Of a stretch of 16,495 bases of DNA, positions 1 to 8,639 are shown one piece after another; positions within the stretch are counted from its first letter, which is position 1, and each line of letters opens with the position of its first letter. Made by a program: the position numbers and the translations under genes. Under the pieces are notes generated by a model. That model was not told where the DNA came from, did no database searches, and saw nothing but the letters and a program-made list of their open reading frames with translations. The stretch spans positions 6,426 through 22,920 of the forward strand of contig JAAAVE010000322.1 in the NCBI GenBank assembly GCA_015679605.1, written 5' to 3'. The DNA comes from Podila epigama (lineage: Eukaryota > Mortierellomycota > Mortierellomycetes > Mortierellales > Mortierellaceae).

Positions 1-673
1 AAAAAAAAAAAAAGACAAGATGTGAAGTGTTTTGTGGTCAGTTTTAAGTCTAATGGTCTCAGTCCAAATGGTCCAAGCTTTTCGACCAGTGGAGTGCGTT
101 GGGACGCCGTGGGAAAACGAGAAACACAAAGGGGGGGGGGAGGTTTGAGTTTTTTTTGGTCAATGCATCATGCACAAAGACATTCTTTTCGGACACAGTC
201 AAGTGCCTTTTTGAGGTAACTCTGTGACCAAATCCAGCTGTTCTTTCACTATCACACACTCTCATTCCACTCTCCATGCCGGAATCATTCTTCCTTGTTT
301 GGCTCACAAGAAACACAAGGAAACATGTCTGCATCTGTTTATAAACTGTTTGTGATGTCTCTTTCGTCCGCGTCATTCAACAAGATAGGCTCGCATAATC
401 CAGACGCGGGCAAAGGGGAAAAGAAAATAAATAAAGCGGCTGCTTGGTATTATCCCTTTACCCAAATGGCACCCATCTCCAGTCAATTTCAAGATTATGG
501 TCAGCCCGATCGAATCAACTCGAGTCCAGTCTGGCTTTCAGTCCTTGTCCCAGTCCTAGTCCCAGTCCAATCCAGTCCAGACATTTTGCCACACTTGTTT
601 TGTTTTGTTTTGATGATTTCAAGTTGTCATGTAGTCTGTAGCTGCTCTAGGAAGGGTGTTTATAATAACATAC
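1..673. other. left edge: probable intron or flank of the partial minus-strand gene
   Basis: No coding exon could be supported here. The stretch begins with an A homopolymer (1-13) and contains a run of ten G (131-140) and a degenerate AGTCC/CCAGTC tract (about 522-582). It follows the gtatgt donor of the partial minus-strand gene, so at least part is intron. An intron of more than 670 nt would be long beside the 90-120 nt introns of the other genes, so a missed exon or an assembly fault near the edge is possible. Confidence 0.4.
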
Positions 674-1100
674 CGTTCCTTGGTAGAATGCGGCCGTTTG
701 GACTACAAAGCCAACGGGGTCTTCTCTGATCCTGCCAGCATGCTTTTTACTGTAAAAGGGATAAAACAGTGAGGGTGAACAAGGGTCATTAGCACAAAGC
801 GTTGAACTAATGCAACATTGAAAAGGGTATTCTTTTTTTTTTTTTTTTTTCTGAGCAACGTTGTTTAACTTGCGTAATATTTTCGACGCCAGACTCGTCA
901 TTGTCGGGGACATGACCTTGATGAGTGGTGCGGGCGGGAGAGGCAGGGTGGGATGGGGAGGTCTCGCCAGAGGGTGGACTGGAGGAGGAATCGACTTGTT
1001 GTGCGGGTACGATGGGCATGACGTTCTTTTGAGGTTTTAGCTCTAGAATAGGTGCCTGTAATGGTGCTGGTGGGTTCTGGTCACTGTTTTTGTTGTCCAT
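674..1100 (-). CDS. unidentified protein, 5' end only (two exons)
   Basis: I do not recognise this gene. Exon 1 is 1100..870 and starts at an ATG with a good context (G at -3, G at +4). It encodes 77 residues beginning MDNKNSDQNPPAP, a Pro/Ser-rich and probably disordered leader ending ENITQ. A GT (gttaaa) follows at 869. Exon 2, best read as 742..674 in the same phase, encodes 23 residues, HAGRIREDPVGFVVQ followed by TAAFYQGT. This reads like a conserved globular segment, and it ends exactly at a consensus donor gtatgt (673-668). The acceptor is uncertain: tttacag at 750 is the better-looking site but would need a donor of another phase, whereas aaaaag at 743 keeps the frame. The rest of the gene lies to the left; no convincing exon 3 is visible in 1-667, so it is probably outside the window. 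The intron between the exons holds an 18-T run on the plus strand. Seen: the open frames and splice signals. Inferred: that they belong to one gene. Confidence 0.5.
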
Positions 1101-1567
1101 GGCTAGATCAGTTGTTGGGTGGTGAAGGAATGGAAGTGTGTCTGTGCTGATCAGGTGGATTTTGAAGAAAGAGGACAATCTCCACAATTGGATTGAGTTG
1201 GAGTGACGTCGTGCGAGTTGTTATCGCAATGTCGCTTCTCAAGGAATAATTAGCAATTGGTGTGTGGGTGTGGGTAAGGGAATGGTTGCTGTCGTGATGG
1301 TTGCAGGGAATGAAGCTGTGTACGTGTTTGTGTCGTATGGGAGATAGAGTGAGTGAAAAGATGGAAAGTTGGGGGAGGGTGGTGGGGAGGGGAACGATTT
1401 TTCTTTTTTCTTTTTTTTATGGGGGAGAAGGAAAAATAAAAAAAAAAAAGGATAGAATTCAAAAAGTGCAATCAGTGAATGCTCCGTTATCTGACAAAAC
1501 TGCGAAAGGAGGAGAAGGCAAAAAAGCTATGCTATGTCTACACGAATGTCTATGTCAATGCTATGAC

Positions 1568-1690
1568 TACAGGCTACAGGCTACAGGCTACAAGCTATGG
1601 AAATGATGATGGTTATGACTATGACTACGATTACGACTAGACTATGACAATGACAAAAGACTAAAATGGCTATGACAATAACTACGGCTA
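1568..1690. repeat. TACAGGC x4 followed by degenerate ATGACTA-type repeat
   Basis: Four head-to-tail copies of the heptamer TACAGGC (1568-1595, the last with one change) lead into about 95 bases of irregular GACTAT/GACTAC/GACAAT units. The decay from perfect to imperfect units suggests an ageing microsatellite. It is noncoding. Confidence 0.7.
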
Positions 1691-2529
1691 AAGACTATAT
1701 GAAATATGAAATGCAGTTTGTATGAACGGAAAGGATACGAACACAATGAGTATGAAAAAGATAAAAAAAAAAATCGTTCCCCCAATTGAATGGGTATGGT
1801 GGTAGTGTCGAATGTCAAGTGTCGAGAAGGAGGTGGATGGAGTGTAGTTGGAGAAAAATGGCAACAAGAGAAGAGACAAACGAAACAGGAAAAGAAAAAA
1901 AAGAAAAAAGAATGAATATGAATATGATTCTCATTCTTCTTTAATAGGATTAGCCACATCATCAATCCATCCGCACCAGGATGATTCAGTTGTTGGGGCG
2001 TGAGGCAAGAGAAAGACAGAAACAGTCGCTCGCATCTCCATGTTCATTTTGAGGTGAGGGTTCTGACAACCGTAAGCACAATGGACAGGAGGAGAGAGAG
2101 AGAGAGCATCATTGCGATCTGTGGGGTTCACCAGAAAAAGTGCGAACGGGCCACACCTTCTTTTTACTCATTCTTGATCCGACCCGAACAGCGGTCATTT
2201 CTCCTTGGCTCAATCGGAGAGGGTGCCAGACGATGCTCACAAAATAATGAATTCAAACGAACAGTATCATGTCAAGCTGGCCAAGACTTCCAAACGATGA
2301 GATGCGCTTGGCATTATTATCCTCAAGTCAGTCCTATTGGTCCTTCATCCCAAAACCATTGCACATGCTACATGAAGGCTGCGCTAACTGTTCATTTTTT
2401 TTCTTTTTCAATTGCCCATGACAGAGCGTGACAACGGCATTAATTTTAAATTTTGAAGTACTGTCCATACAGTTGTGTGGTTGTTGTGTTGTTGCACGAA
2501 ACAATGCATTGGTCGTTTATTATTATTAC

Positions 2530-2530
<1 letters not shown>

Positions 2531-2569
<39 letters not shown>

Positions 2570-2570
2570 G
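2531..2570. repeat. (GTT)13 microsatellite
   Basis: Forty bases of uninterrupted GTT, flanked on the left by a short TAT/TTA run. On the minus strand it would read as polyasparagine, but the surrounding frame shows no other sign of coding. It should be length-polymorphic between strains. Confidence 0.9.
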
Positions 2571-2754
2571 ATGTTGCGCAAAAAGAATGTATGCTGTCCA
2601 TCATTCTGACCGATTGACATGTGTTTGGAGGAGGAGGATACAACAATAAACCTTACAAATTCGAGGTAATCATATCTTGCATTTATCAATGTTGTCCGAG
2701 TTTTTATCTTGTTTATAAAAGAGAAAGCCAACCTTGCGGATATCTCATGTATGT

Positions 2755-2975
2755 GCTTGAAAGTGTGCATGTGTGAATGTTAGGATATGTGTGTGTATGT
2801 GTGAATGTTAGGATATATGTGTATATGAGTGAATGTGAGGACATGTGTGTGAATGCGAGGATATGTGTGTGTATGCAAGGATATGTGTGTGTTTGTGTGG
2901 ATGTGTGAATGTGAGGACATGCGCGTGTTTGTGTGAAGGTGTCGTGTGTGTTGAACGTGTGTTTGTGAGGAGCAA
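2755..2975. repeat. TG-rich minisatellite, unit about 24-30 bp
   Basis: A core like TGTGAATGTGAGGATATGTG recurs about six to eight times with variable numbers of TG dinucleotides between copies. All three frames of the minus strand stay open through it as His/Thr/Ile/Tyr repeats. This is a by-product of the TG composition and not evidence for a gene. Alternating purine-pyrimidine DNA of this kind can adopt the Z form. Confidence 0.75.
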
Positions 2976-3334
2976 AATAGGGCGCGAACACACTTGGTGG
3001 CGCATATTAAGGGTGACCCATAGACTCGGAAAACAATAATACAAGCCACTCGGCATACCCTGCCTGGCTACCTTTTTTCTCTGTCTTACTTTACAAAGGG
3101 CCAGGAACTGAGCAAGAAGAACGGAGAAAAAAAAAATAAAGGCTCCTCTCACTCACATCAGGCACCATTGCCATCACCATCACCAGATCATTTCCTTTTT
3201 GTTGTTTTATTATTTTCGCTCTTCCTTCCACTCCGCTTCTGCATCGCGTTCACTTGCATCTACACGCTACATCCTCGTCTTGGTAGCCACCTCTTTAACA
3301 TTAGCGAGTCGCTTCCTTCCACAGGTATAACAGA

Positions 3335-3439
3335 ATGACAAAGTGTTAGAAAATACACATACACATTGTTTTCCAACATACGATGCCGTGTTTGCTCAAA
3401 GAAAATCCCACCTGCTCTTCCAATACCTTCACTTGCTAG
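3335..3439 (+). promoter_or_regulatory. two upstream ORFs in the probable PPR leader
   Basis: An ATG at 3335 opens a four-codon ORF (MTKC, stop at 3347-3349), and an ATG at 3383 opens an 18-codon ORF (MPCLLKENP..., stop at 3437-3439). Both precede the first in-frame ATG of the PPR gene at 3465, and a third, overlapping out-of-frame ORF starts at 3470 and ends at 3562. If the transcript starts upstream of 3335 these would reduce initiation at 3465, or move the real start to one of the better-context ATGs at 3678 or 3699. The transcript start is not visible from sequence. Confidence 0.4.
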
Positions 3440-3464
3440 ACAAACGCTTTCTTTTTGGCTTCAA

Positions 3465-6400
3465 ATGTCATGTCCCTCGGGCCGTGCAGCCAATATGCTG
3501 TCGGCTGCCATGTGTATCCCCTCGCGATCCAGATCGTGCCTTTCACGACTGCCCGGTCATAAAATCCGGACGCGAAGTGCGTCATCCTCGGCCCTCGGGA
3601 ATACAATACGTGATCCGGATACCCTGTGGCCCATCTTCTTTACGCCATCATGTAGCACAGGATCACTCAGATCAAGAGCCATGACCGCAACCTCCACTAC
3701 TATGGTCCATGCCAGGCAGATCAAACCTCGATCTGCTCAAGTCCATCGCCATTTTTCATCGTCAAAGTCGTGTCTGAACAGCGTTACACCAACACCTATA
3801 GCAGAGAGCTCGTGGCTGTACTACCCATCCAAGGAGATTTGCGCGCCACAAAATTTCTTGGCCATCGAAGGTGTTCATCGAGGCAAGCGATCTTTGACCA
3901 TCACACGGATTCAACCCAAGAATTCACCGGTCACTACATCCAGGACAGCATCCGAATCAATCCACCCACAAAAGCACGGCCACAGTGATTTCAGCAGTAT
4001 CCGAGGCAAACAGCAAAGGACGATTTATGGATCACCTTCTCAATGGACATGTCGTTGCACTGCTGCCAACCGTTTTCATCATCAACCCAGACAGTATCTG
4101 CACTCTACTCGATCACGGCGTTCGTTTTCTCCGCGTGCTGGAAGTCTGGGGTCAGGATTGAGTTTTGATGAGAAGCGATCCATCGTAGCAGAGCTCCGGC
4201 ACAAGGCTCTTGTAAGAGCATTCGTACCAGCACTCTGGGCAGCCTACAACAGAATTGTCAAGGCAGGTGCACTCGAGTTACTTCACAGTGACGACGTTAT
4301 TGTTCTTTTCCAAGCATTACAACAATCCCCCCATAGCGAGGAAGCCATGGAGATCATGATCCGGGTAGCCATGGACATCAACAGCATCGGTAAACAACTT
4401 CCCCAGACTGCCTTTGAGATCTTGGCCACACAAACCATCGACCAAATGCCAGCTGAGCAAGTCAAAGCGCTTCTATGGCAAATCCAGGGACGTCGGCGCT
4501 TCTTTACCGATATTATCCAGTCGTGCGAATCCAATACTGAGATGAAACGATTCTTTGAGCTTTACATTCGGCTCTTGAACGCCTCCCTGGATGTGGAACG
4601 GTTCTCAACCTATTTCCAGAGCCGACAGGAACGAACCAAAGCACTGTCCAATATGATCCTCCAGTGGATAGACGACGGAAATCCTCGTAATACAAAGGTG
4701 GTTGAGAAGCTTTTGATATTTCTTCTGGATCGCAATGTCTTTGGTGATGTCTATAAAACGTTCAGCAAGCTCTCAAAGGAAAGCGTCCAGTTCAGTCTCG
4801 CCTTTTATACCACCGCGATCCATCGATTTGGTCGACAGCAGGAATTTGATCTCATGGATATGACGTTGGAGCGCATGGTGAGGCAAGGACTGGAGCCCTC
4901 TATTGAAGTATACTCGGCCATTATCGACGCGCATTCCAAAGGTGGAAATCTGAGAGAGGCTCAGAGGAGGTATCAAGATGTTCTCGCTGCCGGTTTGACA
5001 CCGACCGATACAATCTTTGGGCCAATGGTGGAGGCAGTCGGCAAGATGGGTGACTATGATATGACCAAGCAGCTCGTGGATCAGATGAATGCCAGCGGTG
5101 TCCCTTCAAACCAGTTCACCCTCAGTGCCCTCCTCCAGACTGTTCCCAATGATCCCAGTAAGAGTGTCGAGCTCTTCAAGGAGCTATCCAAGCAGATCCA
5201 GCCCAATGCCATCAACTATAATATTCTCATTCGGATCTTTCAGGCCAATACCGATCTCGACGGCGCCTTTCGTGTCTTCAGGGCCATGATCCTCGACCGT
5301 GTCAAGCCTGATCAATATACCTTTTCGACCATCCTCAGTCTGTTCGCTGCCAGGGGTGACACCCAAGGAGCCGAGGATTTCTGGAGTGAAATGGTTAGCA
5401 TTCACAAGGTGACCCCCAACTGCTACTCGTACGCTTCGATGATGCAGGCCTATTGTGTGGCTGAAGACATGTTGAGTGCACAAACCGTCTACAGAGAGAT
5501 GATCCAAGCTGGTATCTTGCCGAACGAGGTCATTTTCGGAACCTTGCTAAGTGCCTACGCTCGCCGCGGAGACCTGACCCAAATGCTTTCTATCTATGAT
5601 GCCATGCGAGCCGAGGGACTCAAGCCTAACAGTTACATCTACTCAAACCTACTCTATGGACTGGTCAAGGATGGCGATATGGGGGCGGCCATGCGACTGT
5701 ACCAAAACATGGAAGAGGACGGTCTGGGTCGGAACGTAATGGCTCTGACGATCATTATGAAGGGATATGCAGATAATGGCAACATCAAAGAGGCACGTGA
5801 GATCTACACGAGAATGATTGACTCTGGACTTTCGCCCAACTTTATGACCTATGCCACTCTCATGAACGCCTACATCAAACGTGGCGAGAGGACACAGGCC
5901 CGGTTATTCCTCAACAAGATCATTCGCGCGCCGGACTTTGTGAATATCAATGACGAGGACCTTGACGTTGTCAACACTAACAAGAACGATCAGTTGGCAG
6001 AGGCAGAAGCTGCACAAAGAGAGCGTGTTGGTACCCGTGGTAGCGACCGTTCCGACGACCTTTGGGAGAAAGAAGAAATGCAAGGCATGGGCCCGATTGT
6101 CGATGTTGGCCATCTTTCTAGGATTGGCACAGAGGGAAAGCCGCTCAAGCCCCCAGCCCAACCTCGACCATTGATTGCTTTTACACCTCTCATGGACGCT
6201 TATGCCAAGGAAGGTGACTTTAAGGCGACGAAACGCATTTTCGAGCTAATCCAGTCACGCCATATGCGGCCAAACACGGTGACGTTGACAATCCTCATGG
6301 ACGGATTCCGCCGTGCTGGCAAGGTTGAAGGCGTGCTGGAGGTATGGCAGCAGTTGTTTTCACAGTACGAGTCACAATGGAAGAGGAGTCAAGACCTGGA

Positions 6401-7523
6401 AGAGAGTGAACGTCCATCCAAGAAGCACGCTGTGGAATTAGAACAGGACCGACATTCGACCAAGACCTTTAAACTCCAGCGGATGATGCAGCAACCTGTC
6501 TCGATCGTACTGGATTCGCTCTGTTACTCTGGCCGGTTGCAAGAGGCTCAAGCTATTTGGACTCGGCTGGAGACACTTAATTTCCCGTTTGATTCCTGTA
6601 ACTGGAATGACTACTGTGTTGCCTTGGCTCGTAATGGACGTCTATTGGAGGCATGCCAGATTGTACATGAAAAGCTGCTCACTGGCTTCATGATTTACAA
6701 GGACTCGCTCAAAACGACTCAACAGCCCCGTTCGCCTTCATCTGCAACAGCTCCGTCCAGTACTGCTGTAACATCTTCAAAGAGAAGTAGTCTTCACCAG
6801 TCTCCACCCATCGAGGGTGCCTTGGATTCAGCCACGCCCCTCCATGATACCCAGCTTGATTCTGCACTGTCAGGCACTCTGTTTTATGCAAGGCCAAGGA
6901 CGTTTGCAGCTTTGGCAGACTGTTTGGAGGGCCTGCTGATTGACAAGAATGAAAAGACTAGGACGCGATTCGTGGATTATCTGCATGACCCTATTGTCAA
7001 GCCCTGGTGGGAAGTGGGGCCCAACGAGGACCCCAAGAGCAAGCAGTTGGAGGTACTGCATACAATTGAAGACCAGCTGAAGCCATACCCGAGCCCATTC
7101 GAACAGCTGGATGAAAAGTCGCGACAGTATCTGTGGGGGCTGGTCAGGACCAACTTCCCTGATGTGCTTGATGTCTTGGGTGAAGGTATTCTTGTCGCCT
7201 CGAGCCAAATGAAGATTACGCAGAGTGCTTCCATGTCATCATCGCACGGGTCTACTTCTAGAACGGATGCTGGGTCTGCCGAAGGATCAAGTGCTGGTCT
7301 GGAGGAAGGAAAGGGTACCTCCGTTTTGGAAAGCAGTATGCGACAACGTAAGACCGAGGAAAAGCCAATGTCAGGTATCCTATCCGGTTTCCGACAGTGG
7401 CGGCCACTCCAGTCAGTCATCAAGGATAATGAGCGCAAACAGCTCTTGGATGATCATCGCAAACCATTTGCTGACATGCCTGGAAGGCGTCCTGAGCGAC
7501 GTCCTCGACGTAAGCAAGCTTAG
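3465..7523 (+). CDS. mitochondrial pentatricopeptide repeat (PPR) protein
   Basis: PPR proteins bind organellar RNA through tandem helical hairpins of about 35 residues and control its processing, stability or translation. From the first ATG (3465, C at -3) the product is 1,352 residues in one exon. The N-terminus is rich in Ser, Arg and Ala with no acidic residue for about 50 positions, as in mitochondrial presequences. Residues to about 230 look disordered, followed by a helical region (231-438). About eleven PPR motifs run from roughly 439 to 826, for example NAINYNILIRIF and NSYIYSNLLYGLVKDG. A charged linker (826-903) separates them from two further motifs (to about 973) and two weaker ones (about 1007-1075). 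The C-terminal domain contains a WW-containing segment and ends in a basic tail, RPERRPRRKQA. ATGs at 3495, 3510, 3678 and 3699 are alternative starts; 3699 has the best context (A at -3, G at +4). The PPR assignment is secure; the RNA target and ortholog are unknown. Confidence 0.9.
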   Translation: MSCPSGRAANMLSAAMCIPSRSRSCLSRLPGHKIRTRSASSSALGNTIRDPDTLWPIFFTPSCSTGSLRSRAMTATSTTMVHARQIKPRSAQVHRHFSSSKSCLNSVTPTPIAESSWLYYPSKEICAPQNFLAIEGVHRGKRSLTITRIQPKNSPVTTSRTASESIHPQKHGHSDFSSIRGKQQRTIYGSPSQWTCRCTAANRFHHQPRQYLHSTRSRRSFSPRAGSLGSGLSFDEKRSIVAELRHKALVRAFVPALWAAYNRIVKAGALELLHSDDVIVLFQALQQSPHSEEAMEIMIRVAMDINSIGKQLPQTAFEILATQTIDQMPAEQVKALLWQIQGRRRFFTDIIQSCESNTEMKRFFELYIRLLNASLDVERFSTYFQSRQERTKALSNMILQWIDDGNPRNTKVVEKLLIFLLDRNVFGDVYKTFSKLSKESVQFSLAFYTTAIHRFGRQQEFDLMDMTLERMVRQGLEPSIEVYSAIIDAHSKGGNLREAQRRYQDVLAAGLTPTDTIFGPMVEAVGKMGDYDMTKQLVDQMNASGVPSNQFTLSALLQTVPNDPSKSVELFKELSKQIQPNAINYNILIRIFQANTDLDGAFRVFRAMILDRVKPDQYTFSTILSLFAARGDTQGAEDFWSEMVSIHKVTPNCYSYASMMQAYCVAEDMLSAQTVYREMIQAGILPNEVIFGTLLSAYARRGDLTQMLSIYDAMRAEGLKPNSYIYSNLLYGLVKDGDMGAAMRLYQNMEEDGLGRNVMALTIIMKGYADNGNIKEAREIYTRMIDSGLSPNFMTYATLMNAYIKRGERTQARLFLNKIIRAPDFVNINDEDLDVVNTNKNDQLAEAEAAQRERVGTRGSDRSDDLWEKEEMQGMGPIVDVGHLSRIGTEGKPLKPPAQPRPLIAFTPLMDAYAKEGDFKATKRIFELIQSRHMRPNTVTLTILMDGFRRAGKVEGVLEVWQQLFSQYESQWKRSQDLEESERPSKKHAVELEQDRHSTKTFKLQRMMQQPVSIVLDSLCYSGRLQEAQAIWTRLETLNFPFDSCNWNDYCVALARNGRLLEACQIVHEKLLTGFMIYKDSLKTTQQPRSPSSATAPSSTAVTSSKRSSLHQSPPIEGALDSATPLHDTQLDSALSGTLFYARPRTFAALADCLEGLLIDKNEKTRTRFVDYLHDPIVKPWWEVGPNEDPKSKQLEVLHTIEDQLKPYPSPFEQLDEKSRQYLWGLVRTNFPDVLDVLGEGILVASSQMKITQSASMSSSHGSTSRTDAGSAEGSSAGLEEGKGTSVLESSMRQRKTEEKPMSGILSGFRQWRPLQSVIKDNERKQLLDDHRKPFADMPGRRPERRPRRKQA

Positions 7524-7679
7524 AATTAGAACATACACATTCATTACATATATTGAGAGAGAGAGAGACAGAGAATGAGAGAATAATGCATCAAAATAAT
7601 AGAGTGTACATTAAAGGACCATTTTTTTTTGTTATCGTGTTTGTGCTTTCCTTGTTTTCTTTAATAACATCCTCTTTCT
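7524..7679. other. convergent 3' region of the PPR and membrane-protein genes
   Basis: Only 156 bases separate the two stop codons, so the 3' UTRs must share or overlap this stretch. It has a GA run (7551-7566) and, on the plus strand, ATTAAA within ACATTAAAGG near 7609, a possible poly(A) signal for the PPR transcript. On the minus strand ATTAAA near 7660 could serve the membrane-protein transcript. Neither is a perfect AATAAA. Confidence 0.4.
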
Positions 7680-8468
7680 TTAATATGCAAATCCTGGTCT
7701 GCCTCCACTGAGACCTACGGAAGCTGGACCTGTACCAGGACGACGGATCCTTGCAGGCTCGCCTCGGAAGATGGGTGTTGGAGCAGAGGCATCGTCTCGG
7801 CCAAAGAGTCTCCTGAAGGACCTTGTAAGATGATATGCTAAACTGCGTTGACCTGCCAACGTCACCAGAATCGTTCCAAATCCCCAAAAGAAGCCATGGA
7901 CAAAGGGCATGATGATAATATCCCGAAGTGTCATCACGAGGATCCTTGCGCGAACTGAAGGTACTGACACTGCGCGTTTCTTTTGTCCTGCTGTTGACAC
8001 TGATGCCAATGAAGCCTCTGCCTTGACCAAGTCGTTCGCATGAGCCACATAGATTTGGTCGAGTGCTTTCCTAAAGTTGTGATCGAATCTCAGGTCTGGC
8101 ACTGCAGGAGCAGAAGCCAGGAGATGCGAAGCTGAAGCCGAAAGACGTCTGCGACGACGACGACGACGACGACGACGACAGTTCTCGTCTTGATGTGATC
8201 TTGAAATCTCAAATTCATCCTCACTATCGACATGGTCTATATCGCTACCACTGAGATCGCTGGCGCTATGTGTCTTGTCTGGTACATCATCCTCGCACCT
8301 CCGGGAGCCAAAGATAGAGGCCTTGAAGCCTGACGGGACGCGTTGTTCTTCTTTTTGGTTCACAGTAGTAGCTGACACGCCTTGACGGCTATGAGGGCGC
8401 GAACCAGAGGATGAATGATCGCCCTGACGTGGATGAGGTGTTGCGTCCTGAGGGAATGGTTCATCCAT
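7680..8468 (-). CDS. single-pass membrane protein with Arg11 tract, DUF1770-like (tentative)
   Basis: This is an intact 262-residue frame from an ATG at 8468 to a TAA. Residues 1-95 are polar and Ser/Asp-rich with an acidic patch (about 71-88: DLSGSDIDHVDSEDEFE). Eleven consecutive arginines (98-108) follow, then PDLRFDHNF (124-132), an amphipathic stretch, one hydrophobic segment (about 184-206, IIIMPFVHGFFWGFGTI...), and a basic tail with RSFRRLFGR. There is no signal peptide, so it is probably tail-anchored or inserted from the cytosol. The order PDLRF, then an RD dipeptide just before a single membrane helix, recalls the fungal family DUF1770 as I remember it; a profile search must confirm this. 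A mitochondrial outer-membrane location would fit but is inferred. I found no clear Atg8-interacting W/F/Y-x-x-L/I/V core outside the membrane segment. The gene lies 171 bases downstream of the PABA-synthase stop on the same strand. Confidence 0.8.
   Translation of the reverse strand: MDEPFPQDATPHPRQGDHSSSGSRPHSRQGVSATTVNQKEEQRVPSGFKASIFGSRRCEDDVPDKTHSASDLSGSDIDHVDSEDEFEISRSHQDENCRRRRRRRRRRRLSASASHLLASAPAVPDLRFDHNFRKALDQIYVAHANDLVKAEASLASVSTAGQKKRAVSVPSVRARILVMTLRDIIIMPFVHGFFWGFGTILVTLAGQRSLAYHLTRSFRRLFGRDDASAPTPIFRGEPARIRRPGTGPASVGLSGGRPGFAY
8152..8179. repeat. (CGA)9 coding microsatellite
   Basis: A near-perfect CGA/CGT trinucleotide run encodes most of the Arg11 tract of the membrane protein (eight CGT codons, then CGC, AGA, CGT). 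Unit gain or loss would keep the frame and change only tract length. Confidence 0.9.
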
Positions 8469-8639
8469 TTTGTTATTGATTTATTGTGAAGTAGGATGAG
8501 TGATGGGTTGATGTTGAGAGTGAATGCATTTTATTGAACGGGTGAGAGAGGGGAAGCGGGCGTGACGGGAAGCATTTGAAGATGCAAATGCTGCAATATG
8601 GCTCATTTTTACACTTTTTTTTATTGTATCAGTCAAATG
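8469..8639 (-). promoter_or_regulatory. short spacer: PABA-synthase 3' end and promoter of the membrane-protein gene
   Basis: These 171 bases must contain the 3' end of the upstream transcript and the promoter of the next gene on the same strand. An AATAAA on the minus strand (8625-8620), 15 bases past the spliced stop codon, is a good poly(A) signal for PABA synthase. A second AATAAA lies near 8530. No TATA box could be fixed. Confidence 0.5.

Larger units (their letters stand above)
1101..3464. other. divergent intergenic region, low-complexity, no supported gene
   Basis: This 2.36-kb spacer lies between the start of the minus-strand partial gene and the start of the plus-strand PPR gene, so it must hold both promoters. 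It is dominated by homopolymer and short-period repeats, listed separately. The open frames inside it are short, repeat-derived or of improbable composition, and none has a recognisable domain. The last 300 bases (about 3160-3464) are pyrimidine-rich, as fungal promoters and 5' leaders often are, and carry short upstream ORFs. I saw no tRNA or transposase remnant. Confidence 0.6.

Noticed and set aside
2000-2431. A 143-codon plus-strand frame in the divergent spacer
   Set aside because: Its composition is not protein-like (Cys, His and Arg scattered with no pattern), there is no domain, and it overlaps low-complexity DNA.
2408-2991. Open minus-strand frames of polyasparagine and His/Thr/Tyr repeats
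   Set aside because: They are translations of the GTT and TG repeats. Several frames are open at once and no domain or splice-consistent gene surrounds them.
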